A stretch of 11,761 nt of DNA from Candidatus Segetimicrobium genomatis (GCA_005882445.1 VBAN01000169.1:1-11761), one strand, 5' to 3'; positions 1 to 10,518 are shown, counted from the stretch's first letter. A program made the numbers and translations. The notes: a model not told the origin generated them from the letters alone.

Positions 1-2
1 TT

Positions 3-1353
<1,351 letters not shown>

Positions 1354-1382
1354 GGCCGCCCGCACGACCTGACCATCGATCC

Positions 1383-1388
1383 GAGGAG
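1383..1388 (+). promoter_or_regulatory. Shine-Dalgarno site of gyrA
   Basis: GAGGAG followed by TGAT and then ATG at 1393, giving a 4-base spacer from the core. The longer AGGAGTGAT resembles the full anti-SD complement. It fixes the gyrA start at 1393. Confidence 0.7.
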
Positions 1389-1392
1389 TGAT

Positions 1393-3834
<2,442 letters not shown>

Positions 3835-3864
3835 GCGCGTCCCCGTCGCGATCCGCGCGGAACG

Positions 3865-3908
3865 TCAGGGACCGGGAGAACACTCCCGGTCCCTGAGTTT
3901 TGTCTTTG
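3865..3908 (+). terminator. Intrinsic terminator of the gyrB-gyrA operon
   Basis: A perfect 14-bp stem (3865-3878 pairing with 3883-3896) encloses a 4-base AACA loop and is followed by GTTTTGTCTTT. It starts 30 bases after the gyrA stop. It is the clearest rho-independent terminator in the window and separates the gyrase operon from the next transcription unit. Confidence 0.92.
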
Positions 3909-4017
3909 TCAAGGCCCGCGTGCGGCAGGGCTCCTGCGTTAACGGCGCTGACGGGCGCGAGTCGTCCGCGGCAGGGAGGGGCGTCGCCGGCCGGCGAATG
4001 GGAGGAAGGGCAGCGCC

Positions 4018-4047
4018 TTGATCGGACAGAAGTCGTGAGAGGATAAG
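4018..4047 (+). promoter_or_regulatory. Candidate housekeeping sigma promoter for the DinB-like/metallopeptidase unit
   Basis: TTGATC at 4018-4023 and GATAAG at 4042-4047 with an 18-base spacer. Each box matches the sigma-70 consensus at four positions of six. It is suitably placed after the gyrA terminator and about 80 bases before the next start codon. It is a pattern match only. Confidence 0.35.
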
Positions 4048-4089
4048 AGCCGAAGGGCCATCGAAGCGTAGATTGACCACCCAGATCGG

Positions 4090-4109
4090 CCGGACGCCGC
4101 GGCGTCCGG
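4090..4109. repeat. Perfect 20-bp palindrome upstream of the DinB-like gene
   Basis: The half-site CCGGACGCCG is followed at once by its exact reverse complement CGGCGTCCGG. It lies between the candidate promoter and the ribosome binding site, about 5 bases before the latter. It could be an operator for a dimeric regulator or a hairpin in the leader mRNA; there is no T-run, so it is not an intrinsic terminator. In DNA this GC-rich, short palindromes are not rare, but 20 exact bases at this place is notable. Confidence 0.45.
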
Positions 4110-4114
4110 GCAAG

Positions 4115-4122
4115 AAGGAGGG
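4115..4122 (+). promoter_or_regulatory. Strong Shine-Dalgarno site of the DinB-like gene
   Basis: AAGGAGGG with a 6-base spacer to the ATG at 4129. It fixes that start. Confidence 0.8.
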
Positions 4123-4128
4123 TCTTCA

Positions 4129-4614
4129 ATGGATGCCGGAGTGCAGGGGATCGCGGCGCACCTCGACGAGACGTGGGATTCGCTGCTCAAAGCGGCGACC
4201 GAGGCGAACGATGTCGCCCTCCAGTGGGCGCCCGGCCCGGAGTTCAACTCCGTCGCGATCCTCCTTCGCCACCTGGCGGGCAGTGAGCGGTGGTGGATCG
4301 GTGAGGCGATTGGCGGGATCCCGAGCCGCCGTGTGCGCGATGCGGAGTTTCACCACGATCGCCCGCGCCGCGACGACGTGCTCCGCAGCGTGGAGGAGGC
4401 GCGGCGTCTCACCCGGCAGGTCCTCGGGGCGGTGTCGATGCGGGACCTGGAGGCGGAGACGACGCCGACGGTCACGGCCGGCAAGCCGCCCCGCCGGCCG
4501 ACGAAGTTGTGGGCGCTGCTGCACTATCTCGAGCACCTCGGCTATCATCGCGGCCAGGCGCTGCTCTTGCTCAAGATGGCGCAGACCGCTCCTCGCGAAG
4601 CCAGCGCGCGCTGA
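4129..4614 (+). CDS. DinB superfamily protein (DUF664/DUF1572-like)
   Basis: A 161-residue protein with the features of the DinB/YfiT four-helix-bundle superfamily, putative metal-dependent enzymes that often have thiol-transfer or hydrolase roles. Visible are the first metal-ligand helix SVAILLRHLAGSERWW (His48) and the C-terminal signature LHYLEHLGYHRGQ, with His136 and His140 spaced HxxxH, which together give the usual His triad. The length is normal for the family (150-170). The substrate cannot be read from the sequence; members act with low-molecular-weight thiols such as bacillithiol or mycothiol in some bacteria, and which applies here is unknown. The start is set by the strong ribosome site 6 bases upstream. 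The stop is 14 bases from the next gene, so the two are probably co-transcribed. It is not the DNA polymerase IV that is also called DinB. Confidence 0.82.
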   Translation: MDAGVQGIAAHLDETWDSLLKAATEANDVALQWAPGPEFNSVAILLRHLAGSERWWIGEAIGGIPSRRVRDAEFHHDRPRRDDVLRSVEEARRLTRQVLGAVSMRDLEAETTPTVTAGKPPRRPTKLWALLHYLEHLGYHRGQALLLLKMAQTAPREASAR

Positions 4615-4628
4615 CGTGGAGTAGATCC

Positions 4629-5144
4629 ATGCGTTGGGAGCTGTGCCGCAAGACGCATACCCGTCTCCAGCGGATTGCCAGCGCGCTCGGGTTCACGCAC
4701 GTGGATCCCTCACGCATCTTCTGCGTCCGGGGCTACGGGTCGACATCGGAAGCGTGGGCGCGCATCTGGGGATTGCCGACGCTGTGGCAGCAGGTGCTGG
4801 AGACCCGCCCCGCGTACGTCGTCGAGATCATCGAGCCGGAGTTCAGCCGGCTTCCCACGGACGAGCAGGACCGCGTGCTGATCCATGAGCTCCTGCACAT
4901 TCCCCGGACGTTCAGCGGAGCGATCAGACCGCACCGCACCCCGACCTTCCGGATCACCCGCCGCAGCGACGAGCAATTGTACCGCCGGCTCCTCGCCACC
5001 AGGCACGGTGCCCGACAGGTCCCCGCGGCCGGCCGCCGGGGCCGGGTCGTTGCCGGGAAAGGCGCCCCGACCCTTCTCCCGCCGCGCCCTTCCGCCGCCG
5101 CCCGCACCGCGCGGCGCCGCCGGCGGCCCCGCGGCCGCCGGTAG
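4629..5144 (+). CDS. Putative HExxH metallopeptidase with Arg/Pro-rich tail
   Basis: A 171-residue protein resembling the small putative metallopeptidases found in bacteria, archaea and phages (the group Pfam calls phage metallopeptidase; family name from memory). The zinc-binding HELLH is at 86-90 in VLIHELLHIPRTFSG, and His102 in IRPH is a candidate third ligand. The core appears to end near residue 127 (EQLYRRLL). The remaining 45 residues are low-complexity Arg, Pro, Ala and Gly and look disordered or poorly conserved; the DNA there (about 5020-5160) is much richer in GC than its surroundings. The start at 4629 is chosen because GGAG at 4618-4621 lies 7 bases upstream; the frame stays open further up, inside the DinB-like gene, but has no support there. 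No signal peptide or membrane segment is seen, so it is likely cytoplasmic. The target is unknown. Confidence 0.75.
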   Translation: MRWELCRKTHTRLQRIASALGFTHVDPSRIFCVRGYGSTSEAWARIWGLPTLWQQVLETRPAYVVEIIEPEFSRLPTDEQDRVLIHELLHIPRTFSGAIRPHRTPTFRITRRSDEQLYRRLLATRHGARQVPAAGRRGRVVAGKGAPTLLPPRPSAAARTARRRRRPRGRR

Positions 5145-5231
5145 TCCCGGCCCCGCCGGCTCCCCGCGGCATCGACGCAGCGCACCCCCTCGCCGGTTAC
5201 GGTCCCGCTTCTTCCCGGCGCGGAATCTCAA

Positions 5232-5296
5232 CAAGCAGATGTTGCCCCCTGCGGGGGCTCCATACCGAACTGGAGCCAACGGCAAGCAGATGTTGC
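5232..5296. repeat. Direct repeat of a 14-mer with hairpins between the copies
   Basis: CAAGCAGATGTTGC occurs at 5232-5245 and again at 5283-5296, 51 bases apart start to start. The similarity extends further: both copies are followed after the same distance by GGG(G/A)CTCCAT. Between them, CCCCC (5245-5249) can pair with GGGGG (5253-5257), while GGCTCCA (5256-5262) can pair with TGGAGCC (5271-5277). The two stems share bases 5256-5257 and so exclude each other. This may be a duplicated regulator site, a leader RNA structure, or a short tandem duplication. Confidence 0.55.
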
Positions 5297-5354
5297 GCGC
5301 TCCGGGACTCCATGTCGATCGCCTCAAACATGCCGGCGAAGGGCATATCCGGTG

Positions 5355-5360
5355 TAGAAT
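5355..5360 (+). promoter_or_regulatory. Candidate -10 box for tatA
   Basis: TAGAAT matches TATAAT at five of six positions and lies 44 bases before the tatA start. No good -35 box is present 16-18 bases upstream, so this is weak. If real, the promoter may need an activator, and the direct repeats upstream would be placed for one. Confidence 0.3.
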
Positions 5361-5403
5361 TGTATTCGGACCGAGCGGCAGCACATTTCTGTTGAGGTGC
5401 TCG

Positions 5404-5817
5404 ATGTTCGAGAATGAGTTCAAGCTCCTGGTGCTCCTGACGATCGCCCTGCTCATCTTCGGTCCGTCGAAGATGGCCAGCCTCGGAGGGACAATCGGGA
5501 AATCGATCCGGGATTTCCGCAACGCCGTCCGGGGAGCGCAGGAGTCATTCAGGGAGCAAATGGCCGATCTCAAGGAGTCGGTCAAAGAGGCCGATCCCGC
5601 GGCGACCGATCCCGCGGTCCCCCCGGCGCTGCCCGCTCCCGACCCGGCGGCTCCGGGGGGGTTTCCCGCGACCGCCGAGTCCTCTGCCGGCGTGCCCGCC
5701 GCGGAGCCTCTCCACCGCCAAGTCCCCGTCGACCCCTCCGAGCATGAGGAACGCGACTCGCTGGCGTCGGAGCCGTCCGCCCAAGCGGTTCAGGAGCTCA
5801 TCCAGCGCAAGGAATAG
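5404..5817 (+). CDS. tatA: Sec-independent protein translocase TatA
   Basis: Pore-forming component of the twin-arginine translocase, which exports folded proteins across the cytoplasmic membrane. The order is typical: a short N-terminal transmembrane helix (about residues 7-18), the FGP hinge at 19-21, and an amphipathic helix running from about 22 to 45 (SLGGTIGKSIRDFRNAVRGA). The tail after about residue 62 is long, rich in Pro, Ala and acidic residues, and probably disordered, giving 137 residues in total against 60-90 for many TatA proteins. TatB is an alternative name for longer members, but the FGPSK hinge and GKSIRDF helix fit TatA/E better. The start is set by GAGGTG at 5394-5399 and by the helix; the frame is open far upstream without homology. 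No tatC is in the window, so its partner is encoded elsewhere. Confidence 0.9.
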   Translation: MFENEFKLLVLLTIALLIFGPSKMASLGGTIGKSIRDFRNAVRGAQESFREQMADLKESVKEADPAATDPAVPPALPAPDPAAPGGFPATAESSAGVPAAEPLHRQVPVDPSEHEERDSLASEPSAQAVQELIQRKE

Positions 5818-5835
5818 ACCCCGGAGGCTGCGCGA

Positions 5836-5852
5836 CGCGGTGGAACACCGCG
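5836..5852. terminator. Possible bidirectional hairpin between convergent genes
   Basis: CGCGGTG (5836-5842) and CACCGCG (5846-5852) form a 7-bp stem with a GAA loop in the 40-base gap between the converging tatA and phosphoribosyltransferase genes. No T-run follows on either strand, so only its position suggests termination. Confidence 0.3.
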
Positions 5853-5857
5853 GCAGG

Positions 5858-6436
5858 TTACTTTGTAAAGATTGGAAGTGTCCCCAGCGTGATGAGGGCG
5901 GGGTTCGTGTACCCCCCCTCTTCGTGCAGGACCGCGGCCCTGGCCACCACGCGCGCGCCCACCTGAGTCAGCAGCTCATCGGCGGCCCGGAGGCTGCCCC
6001 CCGTGCTCACGACGTCGTCCACCACTACGACCCGGCTCCCCCGCAGCCGCTCGGCCTCGGGGCCGTCGAGGACGAGGGTCTGCGTTGAAGCGGTGGTGAT
6101 CGATTTCGCCTGCACGGTCAGCGGCCGCTTCATGTAGCCCTTCACGCTCTTTCGGAAGACGATGTACGGGAAGTACCGGCCGGCGACCGGGTCGGACAAA
6201 TAGGTGGCGACCATATGGACGAGCGGGAGGGCTTTGGCCTCGATGGAGACCACGCAATCGAACTCGAACGGCTGGAGCCTGGCGGCGATCGCCCGGGCGC
6301 ACGCATTGGTCAGCTCAACGTCCCCCCACAAGACGAACGCAGCGATCCACAGGGAGTCGGTGATGGGGACGAAGGGCAACCTGCGCCGGAACCCCACCAC
6401 CTCGATCTCGTAGTACTCCTGCCCCTCGTATTTCAT
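5858..6436 (-). CDS. Phosphoribosyltransferase family protein (adenine/purine PRTase-like)
   Basis: A 192-residue type I phosphoribosyltransferase. The PRPP-binding loop is unmistakable: VVVVDDVVSTGGS at residues 136-148, with the two acidic residues after the hydrophobic strand and the TGG turn. Upstream, DCVVSIEAKALPLVHMVA (60-77) resembles the PRPP/pyrophosphate loop of adenine PRTase-like proteins, and YIVFRKSVKGYM (91-102) the following strand and flexible loop. Members salvage purine bases into nucleotides or act as regulators; the base specificity cannot be read here, so no gene symbol is given. The frame is open to an ATG at 6475, but those 13 extra residues (Gly/Cys/Arg-rich) have no ribosome site and no family likeness, so the ATG at 6436 with a weak G-rich site upstream is preferred. 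It converges on tatA and may be co-transcribed with the small exported protein 123 bases upstream. Confidence 0.85.
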   Translation of the reverse strand: MKYEGQEYYEIEVVGFRRRLPFVPITDSLWIAAFVLWGDVELTNACARAIAARLQPFEFDCVVSIEAKALPLVHMVATYLSDPVAGRYFPYIVFRKSVKGYMKRPLTVQAKSITTASTQTLVLDGPEAERLRGSRVVVVDDVVSTGGSLRAADELLTQVGARVVARAAVLHEEGGYTNPALITLGTLPIFTK

Positions 6437-6559
6437 CTGCGCCCCCCGGCCGCACGCGTCGCCTGCGCCACACATTCTGGCATGCGGGGCCGCGGTCTGT
6501 CCAGCGGCGTCGCGGCGCTCACCAGGCGGGAGGCCGTCGGAGGGCGAATCGATCCGGCC

Positions 6560-6826
6560 CTACCTGCAGCCGCCGGGAATCGCCACGACACCCAGCTGCA
6601 TGTCGGAGCCTTTCAGGCCTTGTTCCCTGTTCTTGATCACCACGACCTCATTGCCGTGGCTGTCGCACAGAATTTTTGTGTCCACCCAGTCCTGCCCCTC
6701 GGCCATCTTCCCGGCCAGGGTGATGGTCATCTTCACCGGTTCGTTGCTGACGGACGAAGCAGGATTCAGCAACACGCCGAACAACGTGGCGCCCATCAGA
6801 GCCAGGCCGACCAGGATTGTTCTCAT
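6560..6826 (-). CDS. Small exported protein of unknown function
   Basis: An 88-residue protein not recognised as any family. It starts with a typical signal peptide: MRTILVG, a hydrophobic core (LALMGATLFGVLL) to residue 20, and a possible cleavage after NPASS (residue 25). The mature part of about 60 residues (KMTITLAGK... KILCDSHGNEVVVIKNREQG) is mixed-charge and has two cysteines, C54 and C87, that could pair. The start at 6826 is well supported by GGAGGTGA on the minus strand 4 bases upstream. The frame is open 270 bases further, into aroE, but that extension is an antisense shadow. It could be a periplasmic or cell-surface protein; nothing visible indicates a lipoprotein. It is transcribed away from aroE, and the phosphoribosyltransferase gene follows 123 bases downstream. 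Confidence 0.72.
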   Translation of the reverse strand: MRTILVGLALMGATLFGVLLNPASSVSNEPVKMTITLAGKMAEGQDWVDTKILCDSHGNEVVVIKNREQGLKGSDMQLGVVAIPGGCR

Positions 6827-6830
6827 GGTT

Positions 6831-6838
6831 TCACCTCC
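6831..6838 (-). promoter_or_regulatory. Strong Shine-Dalgarno site of the small exported protein
   Basis: On the minus strand GGAGGTGA precedes AACC and the ATG at 6826. It decides this start over the longer open frame. Confidence 0.75.
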
Positions 6839-6873
6839 GTGGTATGTTGGACAAGGACCATAGTACCCTGCTT

Positions 6874-6895
6874 TCGCGAGGATCAGCCCTCGCGA
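6874..6895. repeat. Inverted repeat in the divergent region before aroE
   Basis: TCGCGAGG (6874-6881) and CCTCGCGA (6888-6895) form an exact 8-bp inverted repeat with a 6-base gap (ATCAGC). It lies in the 88-base space between two divergently transcribed genes, 19 bases before the aroE start, and upstream of a -10-like TACTAT on the minus strand (6860-6865), where that promoter's -35 region would be. It could be an operator acting on one or both directions. No T-run follows. Confidence 0.4.
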
Positions 6896-6914
6896 GACGT
6901 CAGGAAGGATATGC

Positions 6915-7862
6915 ATGGAGGCACCGATAAATAGAGGCTCTCTCAGAGATCTGGGAACCACGGTTGGCGAAATAGATCGGGGGGACCATACGGAGATCGA
7001 CGGGGCGACCACGGTCGTCGGGGTCATCGGAGACGCGGTTCGGGGAAGCCTCTCTCCCCGGCTCCACAACGCGGCGTTCGCCGCCCTGGGGCTCAACTGG
7101 TGCTATGTCGGGTTCCGGGTGCCCCGGGATCGCCTGGAAGCGGCCCTCCGGGGGCTGGCCGCGCTCGGCGCCGCCGGCGCCAACATCACCGTCCCCCACA
7201 AAGAGGCCGCCCTCGCGTATCTCGACGAGACCACGGAGGACGCCCGCGTGATCGGCGCGGTGAACACCGTGCAGGTGGCCGGTGACCGCCTGATCGGCCA
7301 CAACACCGACGCCGCCGGGCTGCTCGATGCCCTCCGGCTCGACGGCGGCGTGCTGCCGGCAGAACAGCGGGCCGTCATCGTCGGAGCGGGCGGCGCGGCG
7401 CGGGCCGCCGCGTTCGCCCTCGCCGGCGCCGGGGCGGGCGCCGTCACCATCATCAACCGCAACTGGGATCGCGCCGCCGCGCTGGCGGATGCCGTCCGGC
7501 GGACCGTCACATGCGCGGTCGACGCGGTGCCGCTCGACGGCGCCGGGGTCGCCGGGACGCTGCGCGAGGCGACCCTCCTGGTGCAGGCGACGACGGCCGG
7601 CGCCGGCGGTCAGCGCGCGCTGTCGGCGGTCCCCGGGACCCTGCTGCATCCCGGGCTGTTCGTGATGGATATGGTCTACGATCCTCGAGAAACGGTCCTG
7701 CTGCGCGAGGCGCGCGCGGCGGGATGCCGCACGCTTGGAGGCCTCCCGATGCTCCTCTACCAGGGCGCCCGCGCCTTTGAGATCTGGACCGGCCGCCAGG
7801 CCCCCCTGCAGGTGATGCGCGACGCGTTGGGCCTGCCGCGGGAAGCGGCCTCGAAATCTTAG
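6915..7862 (+). CDS. aroE: Shikimate dehydrogenase (NADP)
   Basis: Reduces 3-dehydroshikimate to shikimate with NADPH, fourth step of the shikimate pathway. The substrate site is complete: SLSPRLHN (Ser45, Ser47), NITVPHK with catalytic Lys95, Asn116 in AVNT, and Asp131 in NTDAAG. The NADP-binding domain has the glycine loop GAGGAAR at 156-162 and NRNWDRA at 180-186, whose arginines fit NADP preference. The C-terminal MVYDP and GGLPMLLYQGARAFEIWTG motifs follow. As read it is 315 residues, with about 32 residues before the first conserved strand (VVGVIGD), longer than usual. The ATG at 6915 is kept because GGAAGG stands 6 bases upstream and no better start with a ribosome site is seen inside the extension. 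It opens the aromatic operon; its TAG overlaps the ribosome site of aroC. Confidence 0.95.
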   Translation: MEAPINRGSLRDLGTTVGEIDRGDHTEIDGATTVVGVIGDAVRGSLSPRLHNAAFAALGLNWCYVGFRVPRDRLEAALRGLAALGAAGANITVPHKEAALAYLDETTEDARVIGAVNTVQVAGDRLIGHNTDAAGLLDALRLDGGVLPAEQRAVIVGAGGAARAAAFALAGAGAGAVTIINRNWDRAAALADAVRRTVTCAVDAVPLDGAGVAGTLREATLLVQATTAGAGGQRALSAVPGTLLHPGLFVMDMVYDPRETVLLREARAAGCRTLGGLPMLLYQGARAFEIWTGRQAPLQVMRDALGLPREAASKS

Positions 7863-7873
7863 GAGCATCGCCG

Positions 7874-9013
7874 GTGCTGCGGTTTCTGACCTCAGGCGAA
7901 TCGCACGGGCGGGGCCTGCTGGTCGTCCTCGAGGGGATCCCGGCGGGCCTTCCCCTGAGCGAGGAGGACATCACCGTCCAACTCGCCCGCCGGCAGCGCG
8001 GCTACGGCCGCGGCGGGCGGATGCAGATCGAGCAGGACCGGGCGGAGATTTATGCGGGCGTGATGAACGGCACGACGATCGGGGCGCCGGTCGGCCTGCA
8101 CATCGGCAACAAGGACTGGCGCAAGACGGAGCCTCCGCTCACCCGGCCCCGGCCCGGACACGCCGATCTCGCCGGCGCCCTCAAGTATCACTTCGATGAC
8201 GTGCGGCGGGTGCTCGAGCGGTCCAGCGCCCGCGAAACGGTCGCCCGCGTCGCGGCGGGCGCGATCTGCCGGGCCCTCCTCGCCGAGTTCGGCATCACCC
8301 TGGCGAGTCACGTGGTGGAGCTCGGCGGGATCGCGATCGGCCGCCGCCCGGACCGCTATGAGGACATCCCCGCGCTCGCCGAAGCGTCCCCGCTGCGGTG
8401 TGTCGACCCCGAGGCCGAGGCGCGGATGATCGCCGCCATCGACAAAGCTCGGGAGGCGGGCGATACGCTGGGCGGCGTCTTCGAGGTCGTGGCACTCGGC
8501 CTCCCCGTCGGGCTCGGCACCTATGTGCACTGGGATCGACGGCTGGACGGCCGGCTCGCGCAGGCGCTGATGTCCATCAACGCCATCAAGGGCGTGGAGA
8601 TCGGCGAGGGATTTCAGGAGGCGCGGCTGCCGGGCTCGTCCGCGCACGAAGAGATCTTCTACGATCCGGAGCGCGGGTTCCACCGGGCGACGAACCGGGC
8701 CGGGGGCACCGAAGGCGGCATGTCGACCGGAGATCCGCTCGTCGCCCGGGTCGCGATGAAGCCGCTCAGCACCCTGCGCAGCCCGCTCGCGTCCGTGGAT
8801 ATCGTCACCAAAGAGCGCGTGGAAGCCGCGGTGGTCCGCAGCGACGTCACCGCCGTGCCCTCGGCCGGGGTGATCGGCGAAGCCATGGTCGCGTTTGTCC
8901 TGGCGGACGCGATGGTCGAGAAATTCGGCGGGGACAGCCTCGACCAGATGCGCGTCGCCTACGACGCGCATCGGCGCTGGGTCCGGCGCGGTCCCCCCGC
9001 GCCTGCGGGGTGA
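7874..9013 (+). CDS. aroC: Chorismate synthase
   Basis: Converts EPSP to chorismate with reduced FMN, the last common step of the pathway. At 379 residues it has normal length. Signatures seen: FLTSGESHG near the N-terminus, [13 protein letters not shown], the RSSARET motif followed by [33 protein letters not shown], and [15 protein letters not shown] near the end. The start is a GTG at 7874 with AGGAG at 7861-7865, 8 bases upstream; the next residues ([11 protein letters not shown]) match family starts. It begins 11 bases after aroE. Its TGA at 9011-9013 overlaps the GTG start of the next gene as GTGA, which suggests coupled translation. Confidence 0.97.
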   Translation: MLRFLTSGESHGRGLLVVLEGIPAGLPLSEEDITVQLARRQRGYGRGGRMQIEQDRAEIYAGVMNGTTIGAPVGLHIGNKDWRKTEPPLTRPRPGHADLAGALKYHFDDVRRVLERSSARETVARVAAGAICRALLAEFGITLASHVVELGGIAIGRRPDRYEDIPALAEASPLRCVDPEAEARMIAAIDKAREAGDTLGGVFEVVALGLPVGLGTYVHWDRRLDGRLAQALMSINAIKGVEIGEGFQEARLPGSSAHEEIFYDPERGFHRATNRAGGTEGGMSTGDPLVARVAMKPLSTLRSPLASVDIVTKERVEAAVVRSDVTAVPSAGVIGEAMVAFVLADAMVEKFGGDSLDQMRVAYDAHRRWVRRGPPAPAG

Positions 9014-10518
9014 CCGCGCGCGTGCCGCCCAACATCGTCCTCATCGGCTTCATGGCGACGGGCAAGACCTCGGTGGGCCGGATCGTCGTGGCCCGGCTCG
9101 GCCGTCCCTTCGTGGACACCGACGCGCTGATCGAGGCGCAGGCCGGCCGGTCTGTCCCGCGCATCTTTGCCGAGGACGGCGAGGCGGCGTTTCGCAGGCT
9201 CGAGGCCGAGGCCGTGGTTCGGGCGGCGGCGCCGGGCGGGAGCGTCATCGCCACGGGGGGCGGCGTCGTCCTCAGCCGCGAGAACATGGCCCGCCTGCGG
9301 CAGCATGGGTTGATCATCGCGCTCTGGGCCGACCCCAAGGCGATCCTCGCGCGGGTGGCGCCCGGCGGGGATCGCCCGCTGCTGGGCGACGATCCCGAGC
9401 GCCGCGTGCACCGCCTGCTCGAAGAGCGGAGCGAGTTCTACCGGAAGGCCGACTTCATCGTGGAGACCTCAGCGCTTTCCGCCGATGCGGTGGCCGATCG
9501 GGTGATCGGCTTCGTTCTTGCGCGCGAGGACGCGCTCCGCGGGGCTGCCATGTCGGGCCCCGCGCGTCCCGGCGCCGGATCGGCCGGGGACCGCCCGGCC
9601 GCCGGCGCGGCCAGGGCGGTCCGGGTGGACCTCGGCCCGCGCGGGTACGACGTCTGGATCGGCGGGGGGATCCTGGTGGAGGCCGCGGCGTACCTAGAGC
9701 GGTGCGGCCTCCGCGGCCGGCTGGCGCTGCTCACGCATCCGCGCATCGAAGCGCTGTACGGCCGCCCGCTCGCCGGGCGGCTCCGCAAGGCCGGGTACGA
9801 GGTGGTTCCCGTCATCGTGCCCCCGACCGAATCCAGCAAGAGCCTGCGCGTCGCGGCGCGGGTGTTCGATCGGTTGGTGGATGCCAGGTTCGACCGGAGC
9901 TGCGCGCTGCTGGCTCTGGGCGGCGGAGTGGCGGGAGATCTCGGCGGGTTCGTCGCGGCCACCTTTCTCCGAGGGATCGCCTGGGTCTCGGCGCCGACGA
10001 CCCTGCTCGCGCAGGTGGATGCCAGCATCGGCGGCAAGACGGGGATCAACTTCCGCGCCAAGAATTTGATCGGGGCCATCCACCAGCCCACGGTCGTCCT
10101 CACGGATACCGACACGCTCCGCTCGCTACCACCGCGCGAACTGCGCTCGGGGTTGGCCGAGGTGGTCAAGACCGGCGTGATCGGCGCTCCCGACCTGTTC
10201 GACTACGTGGAGAGCCACGCGGCAGAGTGCCGCCGCCGGGACGCCGCTGCGCTCGAGTGGATCGTGGCCCGGTGCGCGGCCTACAAGGCGGACGTGGTGG
10301 CCCGCGACGAGCGGGAGGCGGGTCCGCGGATGGTGCTCAACTACGGCCACACCATCGGCCATGCGATCGAGGCGGCGGCGTCCTGGGCTGTGCGCGCCGG
10401 CGCTCCTCGACCGCCAGACGCGACTGCTGGAAGCGCTGGGCCTGCCTGTCCGGCGGGCGGCGCTCTCTCGCGGGAAGCCGCCGGCGCCGCGCGCGGTGCG
10501 GGCGGCGATGGCGCATGA
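9010..10518 (+). CDS. aroKB: Bifunctional shikimate kinase / 3-dehydroquinate synthase (fusion), disrupted near the C-terminus
   Basis: One frame encodes two enzymes. Residues 1-175 are shikimate kinase: Walker A GFMATGKT (13-20), DTD (36-38), GEAAFRRLE with Arg62, GGG (83-85), lid RPLL (122-125), Arg140. An Ala/Gly/Pro linker follows, then 3-dehydroquinate synthase from about 204: GGGVAGD (304-310), GGKTG (341-345), zinc-ligand Glu384 in AEVVK, and [11 protein letters not shown] with His447 and His451. The order on the pathway is steps five and two. Such fusions are known, for example in Thermotoga. The GTG start overlaps the aroC stop. An ATG at 9550 inside the linker could allow separate AroB synthesis, but it has no clear ribosome site. 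After residue 457 the frame leaves AroB homology; the rest of AroB lies in the next frame, and the segment with the third zinc-ligand His (HGEAV) is missing. Confidence 0.9.
   Translation: MTARVPPNIVLIGFMATGKTSVGRIVVARLGRPFVDTDALIEAQAGRSVPRIFAEDGEAAFRRLEAEAVVRAAAPGGSVIATGGGVVLSRENMARLRQHGLIIALWADPKAILARVAPGGDRPLLGDDPERRVHRLLEERSEFYRKADFIVETSALSADAVADRVIGFVLAREDALRGAAMSGPARPGAGSAGDRPAAGAARAVRVDLGPRGYDVWIGGGILVEAAAYLERCGLRGRLALLTHPRIEALYGRPLAGRLRKAGYEVVPVIVPPTESSKSLRVAARVFDRLVDARFDRSCALLALGGGVAGDLGGFVAATFLRGIAWVSAPTTLLAQVDASIGGKTGINFRAKNLIGAIHQPTVVLTDTDTLRSLPPRELRSGLAEVVKTGVIGAPDLFDYVESHAAECRRRDAAALEWIVARCAAYKADVVARDEREAGPRMVLNYGHTIGHAIEAAASWAVRAGAPRPPDATAGSAGPACPAGGALSREAAGAARGAGGDGA

Larger units (their letters stand above)
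3909..4128. other. Intergenic region between gyrA terminator and the DinB-like gene
   Basis: 220 bases without a credible gene. Short open frames here lack homology and ribosome sites. The stretch holds a candidate promoter (4018-4047), a 20-bp palindrome (4090-4109) and the ribosome binding site of the next gene (4115-4122). Nothing else is recognised. Confidence 0.6.
5145..5403. other. Intergenic region upstream of tatA
   Basis: 259 bases. The first 70 are extremely GC-rich and continue the composition of the upstream gene tail. Then the GC content falls and the stretch holds two copies of a 14-mer (5232-5245 and 5283-5296), two overlapping hairpins (5245-5277), and a candidate -10 box (5355-5360). 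The tatA frame is open throughout this region, but the TatA N-terminus and ribosome site place its start at 5404. Confidence 0.6.

Noticed and set aside
4885..5403. In-frame upstream extension of tatA of 173 residues
   Set aside because: No homology, low-complexity Pro/Ala/Arg sequence, and the TatA N-terminal helix must be near the protein start. GAGGTG supports 5404.
6911..6934. Seven-codon leader peptide (MHGGTDK) overlapping the aroE start
   Set aside because: The ribosome site is too close to this ATG and correctly spaced for the one at 6915; the peptide has no run of aromatic codons as in attenuators.
10378..10405. Programmed frameshift in aroB
   Set aside because: A shift would not restore the missing HGEAV segment, and no slippery site is present.
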